Assembly: GCF_000426485.1 (NCBI RefSeq)
Contig: NZ_AUFL01000017.1
Span: 1 to 64,000, forward strand
DNA: 64,000 nucleotides
Source of the DNA: Indolivaga capnocytophagoides DSM 22835
GTDB lineage: Bacteria; Bacteroidota; Bacteroidia; Bacteroidales; Dysgonomonadaceae
Direction: 5' to 3'
Below are positions 16,215-25,288 of this stretch, in pieces; within the stretch, counting starts at the first letter, position 1, and the number at the start of each line of letters is the position of its first letter. The translations under genes and the position numbers were made by a program. The notes under the pieces were generated by a model. It was not told the DNA's origin and made no database searches. It was given only the letters and a program-made list of their open reading frames with translations.

Positions 16215-16292
16215 AAGTAATCAAGGTCTATTATTAATCATTGTATATATAGTAAACAAGTTGACTAGTTAACAAGTATAAAATCGAAAAAA

Positions 16293-16381
16293 GGTTACAA
16301 AAGTGACAGCAGATTTACACATTTTTCATTGTTACTTTATTTCCACATTGGCATATTATCCCATTTGTTATCTATAGATAA
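16293..16381 (+). repeat. Intergenic repeat family 2 (GGTTACAAAAGTGACA ... TTATCTATAGATAA)
   Basis: GGTTACAAAAGTGACA at 16293-16308, TGTTACTTTAT at about 16330, and the perfect palindrome TTATCTATAGATAA at 16368-16381 occur in the same order at 49622-49741 and, in inverse orientation and more diverged, at 43381-43480. Confidence 0.55.
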
Positions 16382-16389
16382 AATTCCCA

Positions 16390-17496
16390 TCACAGTCTCT
16401 TTTTAAATGTTTTGAGACTAACAAAGAGCAAAACTGAAATCATCAACAGCAGAACGCCAAATTCGTGTATAACATAAATACCGTCTACACCCTGAATCAT
16501 CAGCTTCTTAATAATGCTTATATACCATCTCGCAGGCATTATACTCGACACCCATTGCAAAACAACCGGCATACTTTCGATAGGGAACATCATACCCGAC
16601 AAGAGCATGGTAGGCATCATTAATCCCATTCCCGATACGAGCATAGCCGCAACCTGTGTTTCCACTAGATTTGAAATCAGAAGCCCCAAAAGCAATGCCA
16701 CAAGAATGAACATAAAAGAGGCAAGAAAAATCAAAGGCAAGCTTCCAGCAACAGGCACTTTCAAGACAAATACCGACAACAAAAGAATGGTAATAAGGTT
16801 GACAATCGAAAGGGTAAGATAAGGCACTGCTTTAGAGATAATGATAAAAATAGGTCTGATCGGAGATGTCAGCAGAATCTCCATACTCCCTTTTTCCTTC
16901 TCTCTCACAATAGCGATAGAAGTCATCATCGCACATATAAGCATCAGTATCAACCCCATCACACCGGGCACAAAGTTATATGCACTCTCCATCTGAGGAT
17001 TATATAACATCTTTACCTGAGGTACTATCTTTAGATTGGGACTTCCTGACTGCCCGGCTATTTCCTGCTGATACTGCGACAATATATTGGTTATGTAGTT
17101 AGTCATTGTCGTAGCCTGATTTGGGTCTGTAGCATCTACAATAACCTGCACAGCAGCTTCTCCTGTATGCAGCATATTGGATTGAAAATCATTTCCGAAA
17201 ACCAGAACCATACTGGCTTTTCCTTCTCTCAACACCTGCTCTATACGATCGGGGTTATTGAGATTCTCCACCAGCGAAAAATATTCATTTGCCTGAATCT
17301 TTTGAATGATTTGCTCTGTAACCGCATCTTTTGACAAGTCGAATACCGCAACCTGAGTATTTTTAACTTCCGTAGTAATGGCAAACCCGAAAAGCAGAAT
17401 CTGAGCAATAGGCATACCAAGCAATATCAGAATAGTACGGACATCTCTGAATATATGATAAAACTCTTTTTTTACGAATGATAAGAATTGCTTCAT
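16390..17496 (-). CDS. ABC-2 type efflux permease (first of the pair)
   Basis: 368 residues with the same topology as its partner: an N-terminal helix (about 20-40), an extracytoplasmic domain to about 170, then five transmembrane segments. The coupling motif is EKEKGSMEILLTSPI (about 200-215). It starts 104 bp after the downstream ATPase gene, the gap being filled by a full copy of the 93-bp intergenic element. The two permeases are only moderately alike, so a heterodimer is more likely than a recent duplication. Confidence 0.9.
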   Translation of the reverse strand: MKQFLSFVKKEFYHIFRDVRTILILLGMPIAQILLFGFAITTEVKNTQVAVFDLSKDAVTEQIIQKIQANEYFSLVENLNNPDRIEQVLREGKASMVLVFGNDFQSNMLHTGEAAVQVIVDATDPNQATTMTNYITNILSQYQQEIAGQSGSPNLKIVPQVKMLYNPQMESAYNFVPGVMGLILMLICAMMTSIAIVREKEKGSMEILLTSPIRPIFIIISKAVPYLTLSIVNLITILLLSVFVLKVPVAGSLPLIFLASFMFILVALLLGLLISNLVETQVAAMLVSGMGLMMPTMLLSGMMFPIESMPVVLQWVSSIMPARWYISIIKKLMIQGVDGIYVIHEFGVLLLMISVLLFVSLKTFKKRL

Positions 17497-17510
17497 ATAA
17501 CTATTAATTA

Positions 17511-17603
17511 TAAGTAACAGAAAGTATTTAATGATATACTTCTAGTTTATAACAGACTTTGGTTGTTTTACTTACCAAAGCAACAAAAAGGTCTGAGACC
17601 TAA
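17511..17603 (-). repeat. 93-bp GGTCTCAGACC intergenic element, copy A
   Basis: Read on the minus strand it begins TTAGGTCTCAGACC, includes the conserved CTGTTAT core, and ends AAATACTTTCTGTTACTTA. The TAG stop of the ABC ATPase gene is formed inside its first bases; the element end lies 14 bp before the next permease gene. Length 93 bp against 94, 94 and 92 for the other complete copies. Confidence 0.75.
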
Positions 17604-18343
17604 CCATCTGAACGTACCGCACATCGTGCAAACTTCAGAAACACTTCATCCATTGTCTGCGAACCGGTCTGTTCTTTCAGCATTTTAGGGGAATCCAATC
17701 CTTCTATTTTACCATCGACCATAATAGATACCCGGTTACAATATTCAGCTTCATCCATATAGTGAGTAGTTACAAATACAGTGATACCTTCATCGACCGC
17801 TTCATAGATCATTTCCCAAAACTGACGGCGGGCAGCAGGGTCGACACCTCCGGTAGGCTCATCCAGAAATACAATTTTAGGAGAATGAAAGATCGATACA
17901 GAAAAAGCTAATTTCTGTTTCCAGCCTAAAGGCAGATCGCGTACTAATGTTTTTTTTTCAGTGAGAAAACCCAAATGGCTTAATATCCGCTCTGATTTCG
18001 ATTTTATATCGCTTTCTTTCATGCCATATATCCCACCGAAAAGACGTATATTCTCCCAAACTTTAAGATCCTCATACAACGAAAACTTCTGGCTCATATA
18101 ACCAATGTTCGCCTTTATTTTTTCCTGTTCGCGGTTGATATCAAATCCGGCTACACGTCCTTCACCTGAGGTCGGATTGCTCAGTCCGCATAACATCCGC
18201 ATAGCAGTTGTCTTTCCTGCTCCGTTTGCTCCGAGAAAGCCGAATATCTCGCCTTTACCAACTTCGAAGCTAATGTGATCGACAGCTGTAAAGTTTCCGA
18301 ATTTCTTTGTCAGGTCGGTGGCTTTAATTACTATATCATTCAT
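17600..18343 (-). CDS. ABC transporter ATP-binding protein (second)
   Basis: 247 residues. Walker A GANGAGKTT (about 38-46), Q-loop YMSQKFSLYED, a signature-like segment DLPLGWKQKLAFS in which the canonical LSGG is replaced by LPLG, Walker B IVFLDEPTGGVD and H-loop TTHYMDEAE. The weak signature suggests one asymmetric ATP site in a heterodimer with the neighbouring ATPase, which has a normal LSGG. Its start overlaps the end of the upstream ATPase by 8 bp, so the pair is translationally coupled. Together they resemble the two halves of the fused YbhF ATPase. Confidence 0.92.
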   Translation of the reverse strand: MNDIVIKATDLTKKFGNFTAVDHISFEVGKGEIFGFLGANGAGKTTAMRMLCGLSNPTSGEGRVAGFDINREQEKIKANIGYMSQKFSLYEDLKVWENIRLFGGIYGMKESDIKSKSERILSHLGFLTEKKTLVRDLPLGWKQKLAFSVSIFHSPKIVFLDEPTGGVDPAARRQFWEMIYEAVDEGITVFVTTHYMDEAEYCNRVSIMVDGKIEGLDSPKMLKEQTGSQTMDEVFLKFARCAVRSDG

Positions 18344-19247
18344 TTTCTTTCTTTTCGGTTATGAGCATAAAACAATCTTCGATACTAGGTTCAATCGGAC
18401 GTATACTGATATTGGTATGCCCTTTATCAGACAAATATTTCATTAACCCATTGGCAGACAAAGAGGCATCAACCGTAACATGGTGATTTTCGCCGAATGC
18501 AAAACTACTCTTGATCTGTTTATTACTTCTCAGATCGAGAAGAAGATGATACATATTATCCGCCTCAACAGCCCAAAGAATATCATCGAACTTAGATATG
18601 ATATTTAATGGAGTATCGATATCCAGAAACTGCCCGTTTCTAATAAATGCTATCCGGTCGCAAAGCGAGGCTTCATCCATATACGGAGTAGATACGAGTA
18701 TAGAAATACCCTGAGATTTCAACTTTCGCAGCATTTCCCAGAATTCTTTTCGAGAAACCGGATCGACTCCGGTCGTAGGCTCATCCAGAAACAACACAGT
18801 CGGTCTATGTATAAGGGCACAGCAAAGTGCCAGTTTCTGCTTCATTCCTCCCGACAGCTTTCCTGCCCTGCGTTTTTTGAAAGGCTCAATCTGTTTGTAT
18901 ATATCTTCTATGAGGTGATAATTCTCTTCTATAGTTGTATTGAATATGGTAGCAAAGAATTCGAGATTCTCTTCTATCGTGAGATCTTCATACAAAGAGA
19001 ACTTTCCGGGCATATAACCTATCTTTTTCCGTATCTGCGTATATTCTTTCACCACGTCACAGCCATCGACTACAGCATTGCCGCTATCGGCCAGCAATAA
19101 TGTGGTAAGTATACGGAATAGAGTAGTCTTCCCTGCCCCATCGGGTCCTATTATTCCGAATATTTCACCGGCTCTCGTCTCAAAGCTGATATTGCTCAAA
19201 GCCGAAACCTGCCCATACTTTTTACAGATATTCTCTACTGTAACCAT
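18336..19247 (-). CDS. ABC transporter ATP-binding protein (first)
   Basis: 303 residues. Walker A GPDGAGKTT, Q-loop YMPGKFSLYED (Gln replaced by Gly), signature KLSGGMKQKLAL, Walker B VLFLDEPTTGVD and H-loop TPYMDEA, where the switch His is replaced by Pro-Tyr. A C-terminal extension (220-303) resembles the regulatory domain of DrrA-type exporters. It lies 4 bp from the HlyD-like gene and overlaps the second ATPase. The complementary defects of the two ATPases argue for an obligate heterodimer. Confidence 0.92.
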   Translation of the reverse strand: MVTVENICKKYGQVSALSNISFETRAGEIFGIIGPDGAGKTTLFRILTTLLLADSGNAVVDGCDVVKEYTQIRKKIGYMPGKFSLYEDLTIEENLEFFATIFNTTIEENYHLIEDIYKQIEPFKKRRAGKLSGGMKQKLALCCALIHRPTVLFLDEPTTGVDPVSRKEFWEMLRKLKSQGISILVSTPYMDEASLCDRIAFIRNGQFLDIDTPLNIISKFDDILWAVEADNMYHLLLDLRSNKQIKSSFAFGENHHVTVDASLSANGLMKYLSDKGHTNISIRPIEPSIEDCFMLITEKKENE

Positions 19248-19251
19248 CGGT

Positions 19252-20157
19252 TTATTGATCTGTTAACTTAACTTCTCCGTACATCCCTTTTTTGATATAG
19301 CCGTCATTTTTAACTTCTATCTTTATGGCATACACAAGGTTCGCACGCTCGTCTCTGGTCTGTATGGTTTTGGGTGTAAATTCCGCTTTGTCTGATATCC
19401 ATGTAATCTTTCCTGCGTATTCTTTCCTGTCCGATTCTCCCAGATCCGAATATACTTTTACATTCTGTCCTATTTTTGCTGTCGTAAGCTGACTGGCGGT
19501 TATATATGCTCTAAGATACATTGTTTCAATATCAGCTATTTTGAATAAAGCTTTGCCCTGTTTCGCCAGTTCTCCCTGCTCGGCATACTTAGCCAGTACC
19601 GTTCCTTTGATCGGGCTTGTTATAACCGATTTTGCAATTTGATCTTTCAGCTGAGCAATCTGAGCTTCAAGCGATACACCCTCATCAGTGAGACTGCTGT
19701 TTGTATTATTAATTGTTTCATATTGAGCAGCCAGCTGTTTCTCCAGCAATTTGATCTGGGCGTTTATATCATCCAGCTGCTTTTGATTAGCGGCATTGAG
19801 TGAAATTAGGTTCTGATAACGTTTTTGCTCTCTTTTCTGAGTCTCGATCTGCTGCTGTAAAGCCGCGATCTGAGTCGCAGGAGTTGTCTTTTTGTTTTTT
19901 ACACTTCCGATACTTGCTTCCAGTTGATTCTTTTTCAGAAAAAGCTGAAGTGTATCTATCAGCCCAACCTGCTGATTAGGCTCCAGCACATCACCTTCGG
20001 TAATATCGAATTGTTTTATCTCTCCATTCCCTTGCGAAGACACTATCACTTCCGTGGTCTCGAAGATACCGGATGCATCGTATTCTAAGCCCTTGTTTCC
20101 GCAGGCATACAAATTGAATGCTATAAAAAGTGCAGTCAGATATTTAAGTACTTTCAT
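19252..20157 (-). CDS. HlyD-family membrane fusion (periplasmic adaptor) lipoprotein
   Basis: 301 residues with a lipobox near residue 19 (AFNLYAC). The order is lipoyl half-motif (GEIKQFDITEGDVLEPNQQVGLID, about 45-68), a long alpha-hairpin coiled coil (about 75-170), the second lipoyl half (SPIKGTVLAKYAEQGELAKQG) and a beta-barrel domain to the end. This is the YbhG/YhiI type of adaptor that links an ABC exporter to TolC. It starts 11 bp after tolC and is 4 bp from the ATPase gene. Confidence 0.92.
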   Translation of the reverse strand: MKVLKYLTALFIAFNLYACGNKGLEYDASGIFETTEVIVSSQGNGEIKQFDITEGDVLEPNQQVGLIDTLQLFLKKNQLEASIGSVKNKKTTPATQIAALQQQIETQKREQKRYQNLISLNAANQKQLDDINAQIKLLEKQLAAQYETINNTNSSLTDEGVSLEAQIAQLKDQIAKSVITSPIKGTVLAKYAEQGELAKQGKALFKIADIETMYLRAYITASQLTTAKIGQNVKVYSDLGESDRKEYAGKITWISDKAEFTPKTIQTRDERANLVYAIKIEVKNDGYIKKGMYGEVKLTDQ

Positions 20158-20168
20158 ATTGTTATTAC

Positions 20169-21419
20169 TTAATTGTTGGTTATATATTTCAGATTATATA
20201 TGGCTTGTATTAATTCTATTTCGTGGACAATTTTATCCTGAATAGATTGTTGTTCGGCATTGACTTCTTTCATCAGTTCCAATACGGAGAGTGTTCCGTT
20301 AGCAACTTTAGCTTCTGCCGATTTTTTAACCGATCCTCTTAAAGAGATTATCTTATCATCAGAATTTAAGAGTTCTCTGATCTTTAAAACTTCATTATCA
20401 TTTTGAGCCCGGTCAAGTCGATTATTAAACAGGAAAGTCTCTCGTTGAGAATCTATCATGCCCCTATTCACTTCGATATTGCTCAGTTTATTTTTCCTTG
20501 TATAAAAGCTGCTTAGATTCCAGCTTAAAGAAATACCACCTATGTAATAAGCAGAAAATTTACTTTCAAGCATATTTAGCCCCGGACGCCCGTATCCTCC
20601 GGTTGCAAAAGCATTGAATTTTGGCATCAAAGATGAGTTGATTTCTTTTTTCTGAGCATCCAGATTATGATATTGGGCTTCATACATTGCCAGTTCGGGA
20701 CGTTGACTTCCGGAAGAGTATAACTGATCTGGATTCGGTCTGATCAGTTGAGTATTTTCTCCTATCTCCTCCCCAGTCAGAACAGAAAGCATCTCGCAAT
20801 AAGCCTTTTTACTGTGATACAATGAGGTTCTGTTCTGCCTGTTTTTTATCTGCTCTACCTCAATTGCATCTAAATCGGCCTGATTGGCTATGCCATTTTG
20901 CATATAAGCAGAAACCTGATTATAGTTTCGTTGCAACTCAGCGTCATAAAGTCCATTTTGACGGAGCATTTCATTCTGCAGAAGTATTCCGAGAAACAGC
21001 TGATTAACCCTGTCACGTATAGAATACATCGTAACCTCCAGGCTTTTTTTATCTATTTCGGACTGGCTTCTGATGCTTTCTTTCTGGGCTTTGATAGCTC
21101 CTCCGTCCCAGATACTCTGGTTTACATCCAGTGTTGCACTATACTGGTCTTTCTTCATTCCTTTGATGCCGGGAATATCTACGGGAATCTTTGTCACTCC
21201 GGACTGATAAGTCCCCTTTGCCGACAACTGAACCTGAGGCAAATAACCTTTTTCGACATTAGACAAATTATAGTCCTTCGCCTTCTCTATCAAACCATAT
21301 TGCTTAATAAGCGGATAGTTTGCTTCTGCTTTTTTATAACATTCTTCGATGCTCAATTGTGCATATCCCGAGCAGGATATAACAGCCAAAGAAAGCAATA
21401 TCAACACTCGACACTTCAT
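20169..21419 (-). CDS. TolC-family outer-membrane efflux protein
   Basis: 416 residues with a signal peptide (about 1-20, ending GYAQ) and the opening LSIEECYKKAEANYPLIKQY typical of OEP repeats. Two long helical OEP domains (about 30-215 and 225-410) carry YLPQVQLSAKGTYQSG and KFNAFATGGYG strand motifs. It forms the outer-membrane duct of the tripartite exporter encoded downstream. A TetR-type palindrome lies 74-91 bp upstream of the start. Confidence 0.93.
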   Translation of the reverse strand: MKCRVLILLSLAVISCSGYAQLSIEECYKKAEANYPLIKQYGLIEKAKDYNLSNVEKGYLPQVQLSAKGTYQSGVTKIPVDIPGIKGMKKDQYSATLDVNQSIWDGGAIKAQKESIRSQSEIDKKSLEVTMYSIRDRVNQLFLGILLQNEMLRQNGLYDAELQRNYNQVSAYMQNGIANQADLDAIEVEQIKNRQNRTSLYHSKKAYCEMLSVLTGEEIGENTQLIRPNPDQLYSSGSQRPELAMYEAQYHNLDAQKKEINSSLMPKFNAFATGGYGRPGLNMLESKFSAYYIGGISLSWNLSSFYTRKNKLSNIEVNRGMIDSQRETFLFNNRLDRAQNDNEVLKIRELLNSDDKIISLRGSVKKSAEAKVANGTLSVLELMKEVNAEQQSIQDKIVHEIELIQAIYNLKYITNN

Positions 21420-21492
21420 AATCTATTGTTATTTAATTCTTTTATTTAAGCTCTCAAAACCTTTTTGTTGACACCCCGGACAAACAAATATG

Positions 21493-21510
21493 ATTAACAA
21501 TTTTGTTAAT
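21493..21510. promoter_or_regulatory. Probable TetR operator upstream of tolC
   Basis: ATTAACAATTTTGTTAAT is an 18-bp inverted repeat. Its core TTAACAA-nn-TTGTTA recurs 28 bp upstream of tetR. Two sites flanking the regulator gene fit autoregulation plus operon control. Confidence 0.65.
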
Positions 21511-21525
21511 AAAAAGATAAAAAAA

Positions 21526-22143
21526 TTACAACTGCAACCTGTTCAAAATTATTTCAACATTTACCTGCTTACGGTGTTCCAAAAAACGCAAGAACTGATC
21601 TTCATCCAACTCTAATATCCCTAGTACCAACGGCTTTCCGATAAAAACAAAAATATTAAGAGAGACAATGCTAAAAAGCAAATCGTAAGCATCGATATAA
21701 CGGATTGTGCCTTTCTCCACCTCATTGTCAATTTCCTGCTTCAGGCTATCACGAATGGCTTTTGCCTTTTCTTTGATAACATTCACAAATAATGTTCTCA
21801 GCCTGTCATCATGGGCTATTTCATTAAAAATAAAATTAGGGAGTCCTGGATTCTTTGCCAATAAATCGAAGTGATCCTCAATCCCCTTTTTAATCTTTTC
21901 GAGAAATGGAAGATCCATCGTAAAAGAAAAAAGTAATACTTCAGACATCAGCTTAGCCTTTTTCTTAAACACAACTTCAAACAAATTTTCCTTAGTCCGA
22001 AAATAATAATGCAGCATAGCATGGTTTACACCTGCCCTCTTTGCAATCTCGGTAGTACGGGATTTACCGTAGCCTTTTTCGATAAATTCGGCTTCGGCTG
22101 CTTCTAAGATAAGTTTTTCGCTATCTGTTTCTTTTATCGACAT
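21526..22143 (-). CDS. TetR/AcrR-family repressor of the efflux operon
   Basis: 205 residues. The N-terminal HTH (about 8-55) reads ILEAAEAEFIEKGYGKSRTTEIAKRAGVNHAMLHYYFRTKENLFEVVF, textbook TetR. The C-terminal ligand and dimer domain is helical and resembles TetR_C regulators of Bacteroidetes efflux pumps. It lies directly upstream of tolC on the same strand. Near-identical palindromes precede both genes (22171-22185 and 21493-21510), which predicts repression of itself and the exporter, relieved by a transported compound. Inducer unknown. Confidence 0.92.
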   Translation of the reverse strand: MSIKETDSEKLILEAAEAEFIEKGYGKSRTTEIAKRAGVNHAMLHYYFRTKENLFEVVFKKKAKLMSEVLLFSFTMDLPFLEKIKKGIEDHFDLLAKNPGLPNFIFNEIAHDDRLRTLFVNVIKEKAKAIRDSLKQEIDNEVEKGTIRYIDAYDLLFSIVSLNIFVFIGKPLVLGILELDEDQFLRFLEHRKQVNVEIILNRLQL

Positions 22144-22170
22144 ATTTGCTTCGGCTATTATCTAATTTGA

Positions 22171-22185
22171 TTAACAAAATTGTTA
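22171..22185. promoter_or_regulatory. Probable TetR operator upstream of tetR
   Basis: TTAACAAAATTGTTA, 28 bp before the tetR start, matches the tolC-proximal palindrome in both half-sites and spacing. Confidence 0.65.
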
Positions 22186-22243
22186 GACAATACAAATATG
22201 AGAATATTTCCGGAATAAAAAAATAAAATTCAAAATATTTCGG

Positions 22244-23128
22244 CTATCTATTATAATAGATATGATGGATTATGCCATCGACCAGCCCTACCTTAGGCGC
22301 ATATATCTCATTGATTTTACAGGACTTGCATATTGTTGAAAATATTTTCATAGCCGGAACGATTACATCCGCCCTGTATGATTTTAGTTTATAATTAAGA
22401 ATCCGTTCTTCATAGCTCATTTCTTTCATCGCGTCATATAATATTTTCAGTTCGGTAGCCCCAATATATTCACCATCCCGTTTACCCAATATTTTATGAA
22501 CCTTATTGATATTTCCTCCCGAAGCAATTATACTCAACGGATAATACTGATCGTAAATCTCTTGCAACCTCGATTTAAATCTTCCTTTTTCCTTTTTCTC
22601 TACAGTATCCGTAAGCATCCTTACCGTTCCCAACTGAAACGATTCGGAAAACAACTTCTGATAATTACTATATAAAATAATTTCGGTACTGCCCCCTCCC
22701 ACATCTACATACAGGTAATTGCGGTCACGATCCATCACCTTATCCAGTCCTCCGGCTTCAAATATAATATCACCTTCCTCCTGTCCGCTTATAATTTCAA
22801 CATCTATATTACAATGCGATTTTATGTAATCTACAATTTCGGAGCCATTTGCGGCATCCCTCATAGCACTTGTCGCACAAGCTCTGTATCGGGATACTTT
22901 ATAAGCCCTGATTATATATGAAAATCCGGTTAAAGCATCTACCAGCAATTGCCGTTTTTCTTCACTAATCACTCCTTTTGTAAAAACATCCTCGCCTAAC
23001 CGGATGGGAACACGCAGGAACGCTGCTTTTTTAAAATCCGAAACGCCTCCGTTATTATCAACACTGCTAATCAATAGCCTGATTGCATTGGAGCCGATAT
23101 CAATAGCAGCCAGTGTCTCTGTCTTCAT
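22244..23128 (-). CDS. ppx: Exopolyphosphatase / guanosine pentaphosphate phosphatase (Ppx/GppA)
   Basis: 294 residues from the Met at 23128, where the family begins (LAAIDIGSNAIRLLIS, the phosphate-1 loop of the actin-like fold); an earlier in-frame Met at 23182 lies deep inside ppk1. Further motifs are YRACATSAMRDAANG, SGQEEGDIIFEAGG and YVDVGGGSTEI (phosphate-2). Short single-lobe versions of about 300 residues are usual in Bacteroidetes. It hydrolyses terminal phosphates of polyphosphate and possibly pppGpp. The start lies inside the last 29 bp of ppk1, a common coupling. Confidence 0.93.
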   Translation of the reverse strand: MKTETLAAIDIGSNAIRLLISSVDNNGGVSDFKKAAFLRVPIRLGEDVFTKGVISEEKRQLLVDALTGFSYIIRAYKVSRYRACATSAMRDAANGSEIVDYIKSHCNIDVEIISGQEEGDIIFEAGGLDKVMDRDRNYLYVDVGGGSTEIILYSNYQKLFSESFQLGTVRMLTDTVEKKEKGRFKSRLQEIYDQYYPLSIIASGGNINKVHKILGKRDGEYIGATELKILYDAMKEMSYEERILNYKLKSYRADVIVPAMKIFSTICKSCKINEIYAPKVGLVDGIIHHIYYNR

Positions 23129-25154
23129 ACATTTTTTTATAAAAATCATACAACATAATCTGCGATCTGTTTTTTTGATCACCGATTCTTTCTATATAGG
23201 AATTCTGATCAGGCGAGTTTAAGTCACGTGACTTTACATTGTCCGACCACTGAATATCAAAGAAGGATTTCAATGTCTCCTTCACTTTGACATCCAGAAC
23301 AGGAATACCGACTTCGACTCTCCGGTCGAGATTACGCGTCATCCAGTCTGCACTCAGAATAAAGACTTCTTCTTTTCCTCCATTTCCGAATATAACCAAG
23401 CGGGCATGTTCGAGATACTTGTCCACAATACTGATTGCCTTTATGTTTTCACTCTTTGTTTTTATGCAACACGCACCTCTTATGATAAGCCTTATCTTCA
23501 CTCCTTCATCCGCAGCTTTATAAAGCAGCTTTATGATATTTTCGTCAGTCAGGCTGTTAAATTTGGCATAAATATATGCATTGATTCCTTTCTTCGCATT
23601 CTTGATCTCATTTTCGATCAGTTGCTCAAACTGCCTTCTCATATAATAGGGGGAAACCATCAATCGATCGCATTGAAAATGTTTATGTGTATTTTCCAAG
23701 AAATCGAAAACCCGTCTGGTATCGGCAACAATCGCTTTTTCGGCTGTAAACAAACCAAAATCGCCATAGACCAATGCTGTCGATTCATTGAAATTACCGG
23801 TTCCGACATAGACATATCCCTTTACTTCCTTTCTTTCGGCTCTCTCAACCAACACCAGTTTACTATGTACTTTCAACCCGTCTGCTCCGTGTATAACTTT
23901 AACTCCGGCTTTTTGTAGTAATTCGGTATTCTCAACATTTTGTTCTTCATCAAATCTAGCAAAAAGCTCAAGAACTGCAGTCACCCTTTTTCCGTTTTTC
24001 GCGGCATTCACCAGCGCATTGATCACTTTCGAATGTTCGGCAGTCCGGTACAGGGTTATCGATATACTTTCGACTTTGGGGTCGATCGCAGCCTCTCTCA
24101 GGAAATCAATAAAATGATTAAATGTATGGTAAGGATAATTAAGAAGAATATCTTTTTTCTTTACAACAGTCAAGATACTCGAACTGGGCTTAATGCCATT
24201 ATGTATGAGCGGTGTTGGATTAATATACTCGAGATCCGGTCTTATTTTCGGAAATTTCATCAGATCCTTTTTCAAATGATACCGCTCTCCCGCCTCACAG
24301 CTGTCATCATCTTTCAGCTTCAGTTTTGAAATAATAATCCCCAACAGATCTTCCGGCATTTCTTTATCATAAATCAGTCGTACAGGCTGTCCGTGCATTC
24401 TGTTTTCGAGCCCATCTTCCATTTTCTCTATCAGACTTTTCGATACATCATCATCAACAGTGAGCAGGGCATCTCTTGTCAGCTTGAAAGTATATGCCGA
24501 AATCTCAGTATAATTAAACATAAAGAAGATATGATCAAGACACAACCGTATGATATCATCCAAAAAGATAATATCATTGAGCCCTTTCTCAGACGGAAGT
24601 TCTATGAATCTGGGGCAATTGTTACTTACAGGAATCTGAATTATAGCATACTTAGTATCTTCTTTATTCTTATTCTGCATCTTTACAGCATGGTATATAT
24701 TGCTGTCGGTAAGAAACGGGATGGCTGTTCTTTTTCTGATAATAAGAGGTACAAGCCGAGGACTTATTATCCGTGAAAAATAATCGCGGCAATAAGCCTC
24801 TTGTTTTTTAGTTAATTGTTTTTCATTGAGCATATATATACCATGCTCCTCCATCTCTAATATAATCTCATTATATATTTTGTCGAACTTCAATTGCGAT
24901 TCGGCTATCTTCGATTTTATTTTGATGAGCAAATCACGGGGAGTATAGTTTCCCGAAAACAAAGGAACTTTCTTTCCTTTAATCTGGCTTAACCTTATAA
25001 CATTAGCAACCCGGACTTTTATAAATTCATCCAGATTATTCGAGAATATACCTAAAAAACGTAATCGCTGTAATAGAGGAACTGTTTTGTCCTGAGCCTC
25101 TTGCAACACCCGGTTATTAAAATTCAACCAGCTTAAATCTCTGTTATTAATCAT
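23100..25154 (-). CDS. ppk1: Polyphosphate kinase 1
   Basis: 684 residues from MINNRDLSWLNFNNRVLQEA at 25154; a Met seven codons earlier is less likely. Domain order is the N domain (1-105), head domain (to about 310), then two phospholipase-D-like C domains. The C1 domain contains the catalytic-His region (KVHSKLVLVER) and YVGTGNFNESTALVYGDFGLFTA; the C2 domain has KFNSLTDENIIKLLYKAADEGV and DWMTRNLDRRVEVGIPV. It reversibly transfers the ATP gamma-phosphate to polyphosphate. It is paired with ppx, so synthesis and breakdown are co-expressed. Confidence 0.96.
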   Translation of the reverse strand: MINNRDLSWLNFNNRVLQEAQDKTVPLLQRLRFLGIFSNNLDEFIKVRVANVIRLSQIKGKKVPLFSGNYTPRDLLIKIKSKIAESQLKFDKIYNEIILEMEEHGIYMLNEKQLTKKQEAYCRDYFSRIISPRLVPLIIRKRTAIPFLTDSNIYHAVKMQNKNKEDTKYAIIQIPVSNNCPRFIELPSEKGLNDIIFLDDIIRLCLDHIFFMFNYTEISAYTFKLTRDALLTVDDDVSKSLIEKMEDGLENRMHGQPVRLIYDKEMPEDLLGIIISKLKLKDDDSCEAGERYHLKKDLMKFPKIRPDLEYINPTPLIHNGIKPSSSILTVVKKKDILLNYPYHTFNHFIDFLREAAIDPKVESISITLYRTAEHSKVINALVNAAKNGKRVTAVLELFARFDEEQNVENTELLQKAGVKVIHGADGLKVHSKLVLVERAERKEVKGYVYVGTGNFNESTALVYGDFGLFTAEKAIVADTRRVFDFLENTHKHFQCDRLMVSPYYMRRQFEQLIENEIKNAKKGINAYIYAKFNSLTDENIIKLLYKAADEGVKIRLIIRGACCIKTKSENIKAISIVDKYLEHARLVIFGNGGKEEVFILSADWMTRNLDRRVEVGIPVLDVKVKETLKSFFDIQWSDNVKSRDLNSPDQNSYIERIGDQKNRSQIMLYDFYKKMYEDRDTGCY

Positions 25155-25288
25155 ATCTATTCTAATACAACACACAAGTTTGTATCACAAAAGAATAAAT
25201 ACATTATAACGAAACGGTGACGAATTGATAAAGAAACAGATAACAAGCACAAAACACGAGTTTGACTCTGCTCTCTGGTGTTGAAACA

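Noticed and set aside
23129-23182. Longer ppx start at 23182
   Set aside because: The extra residues lie within ppk1 and are not part of the Ppx/GppA fold; the family start is at 23128.
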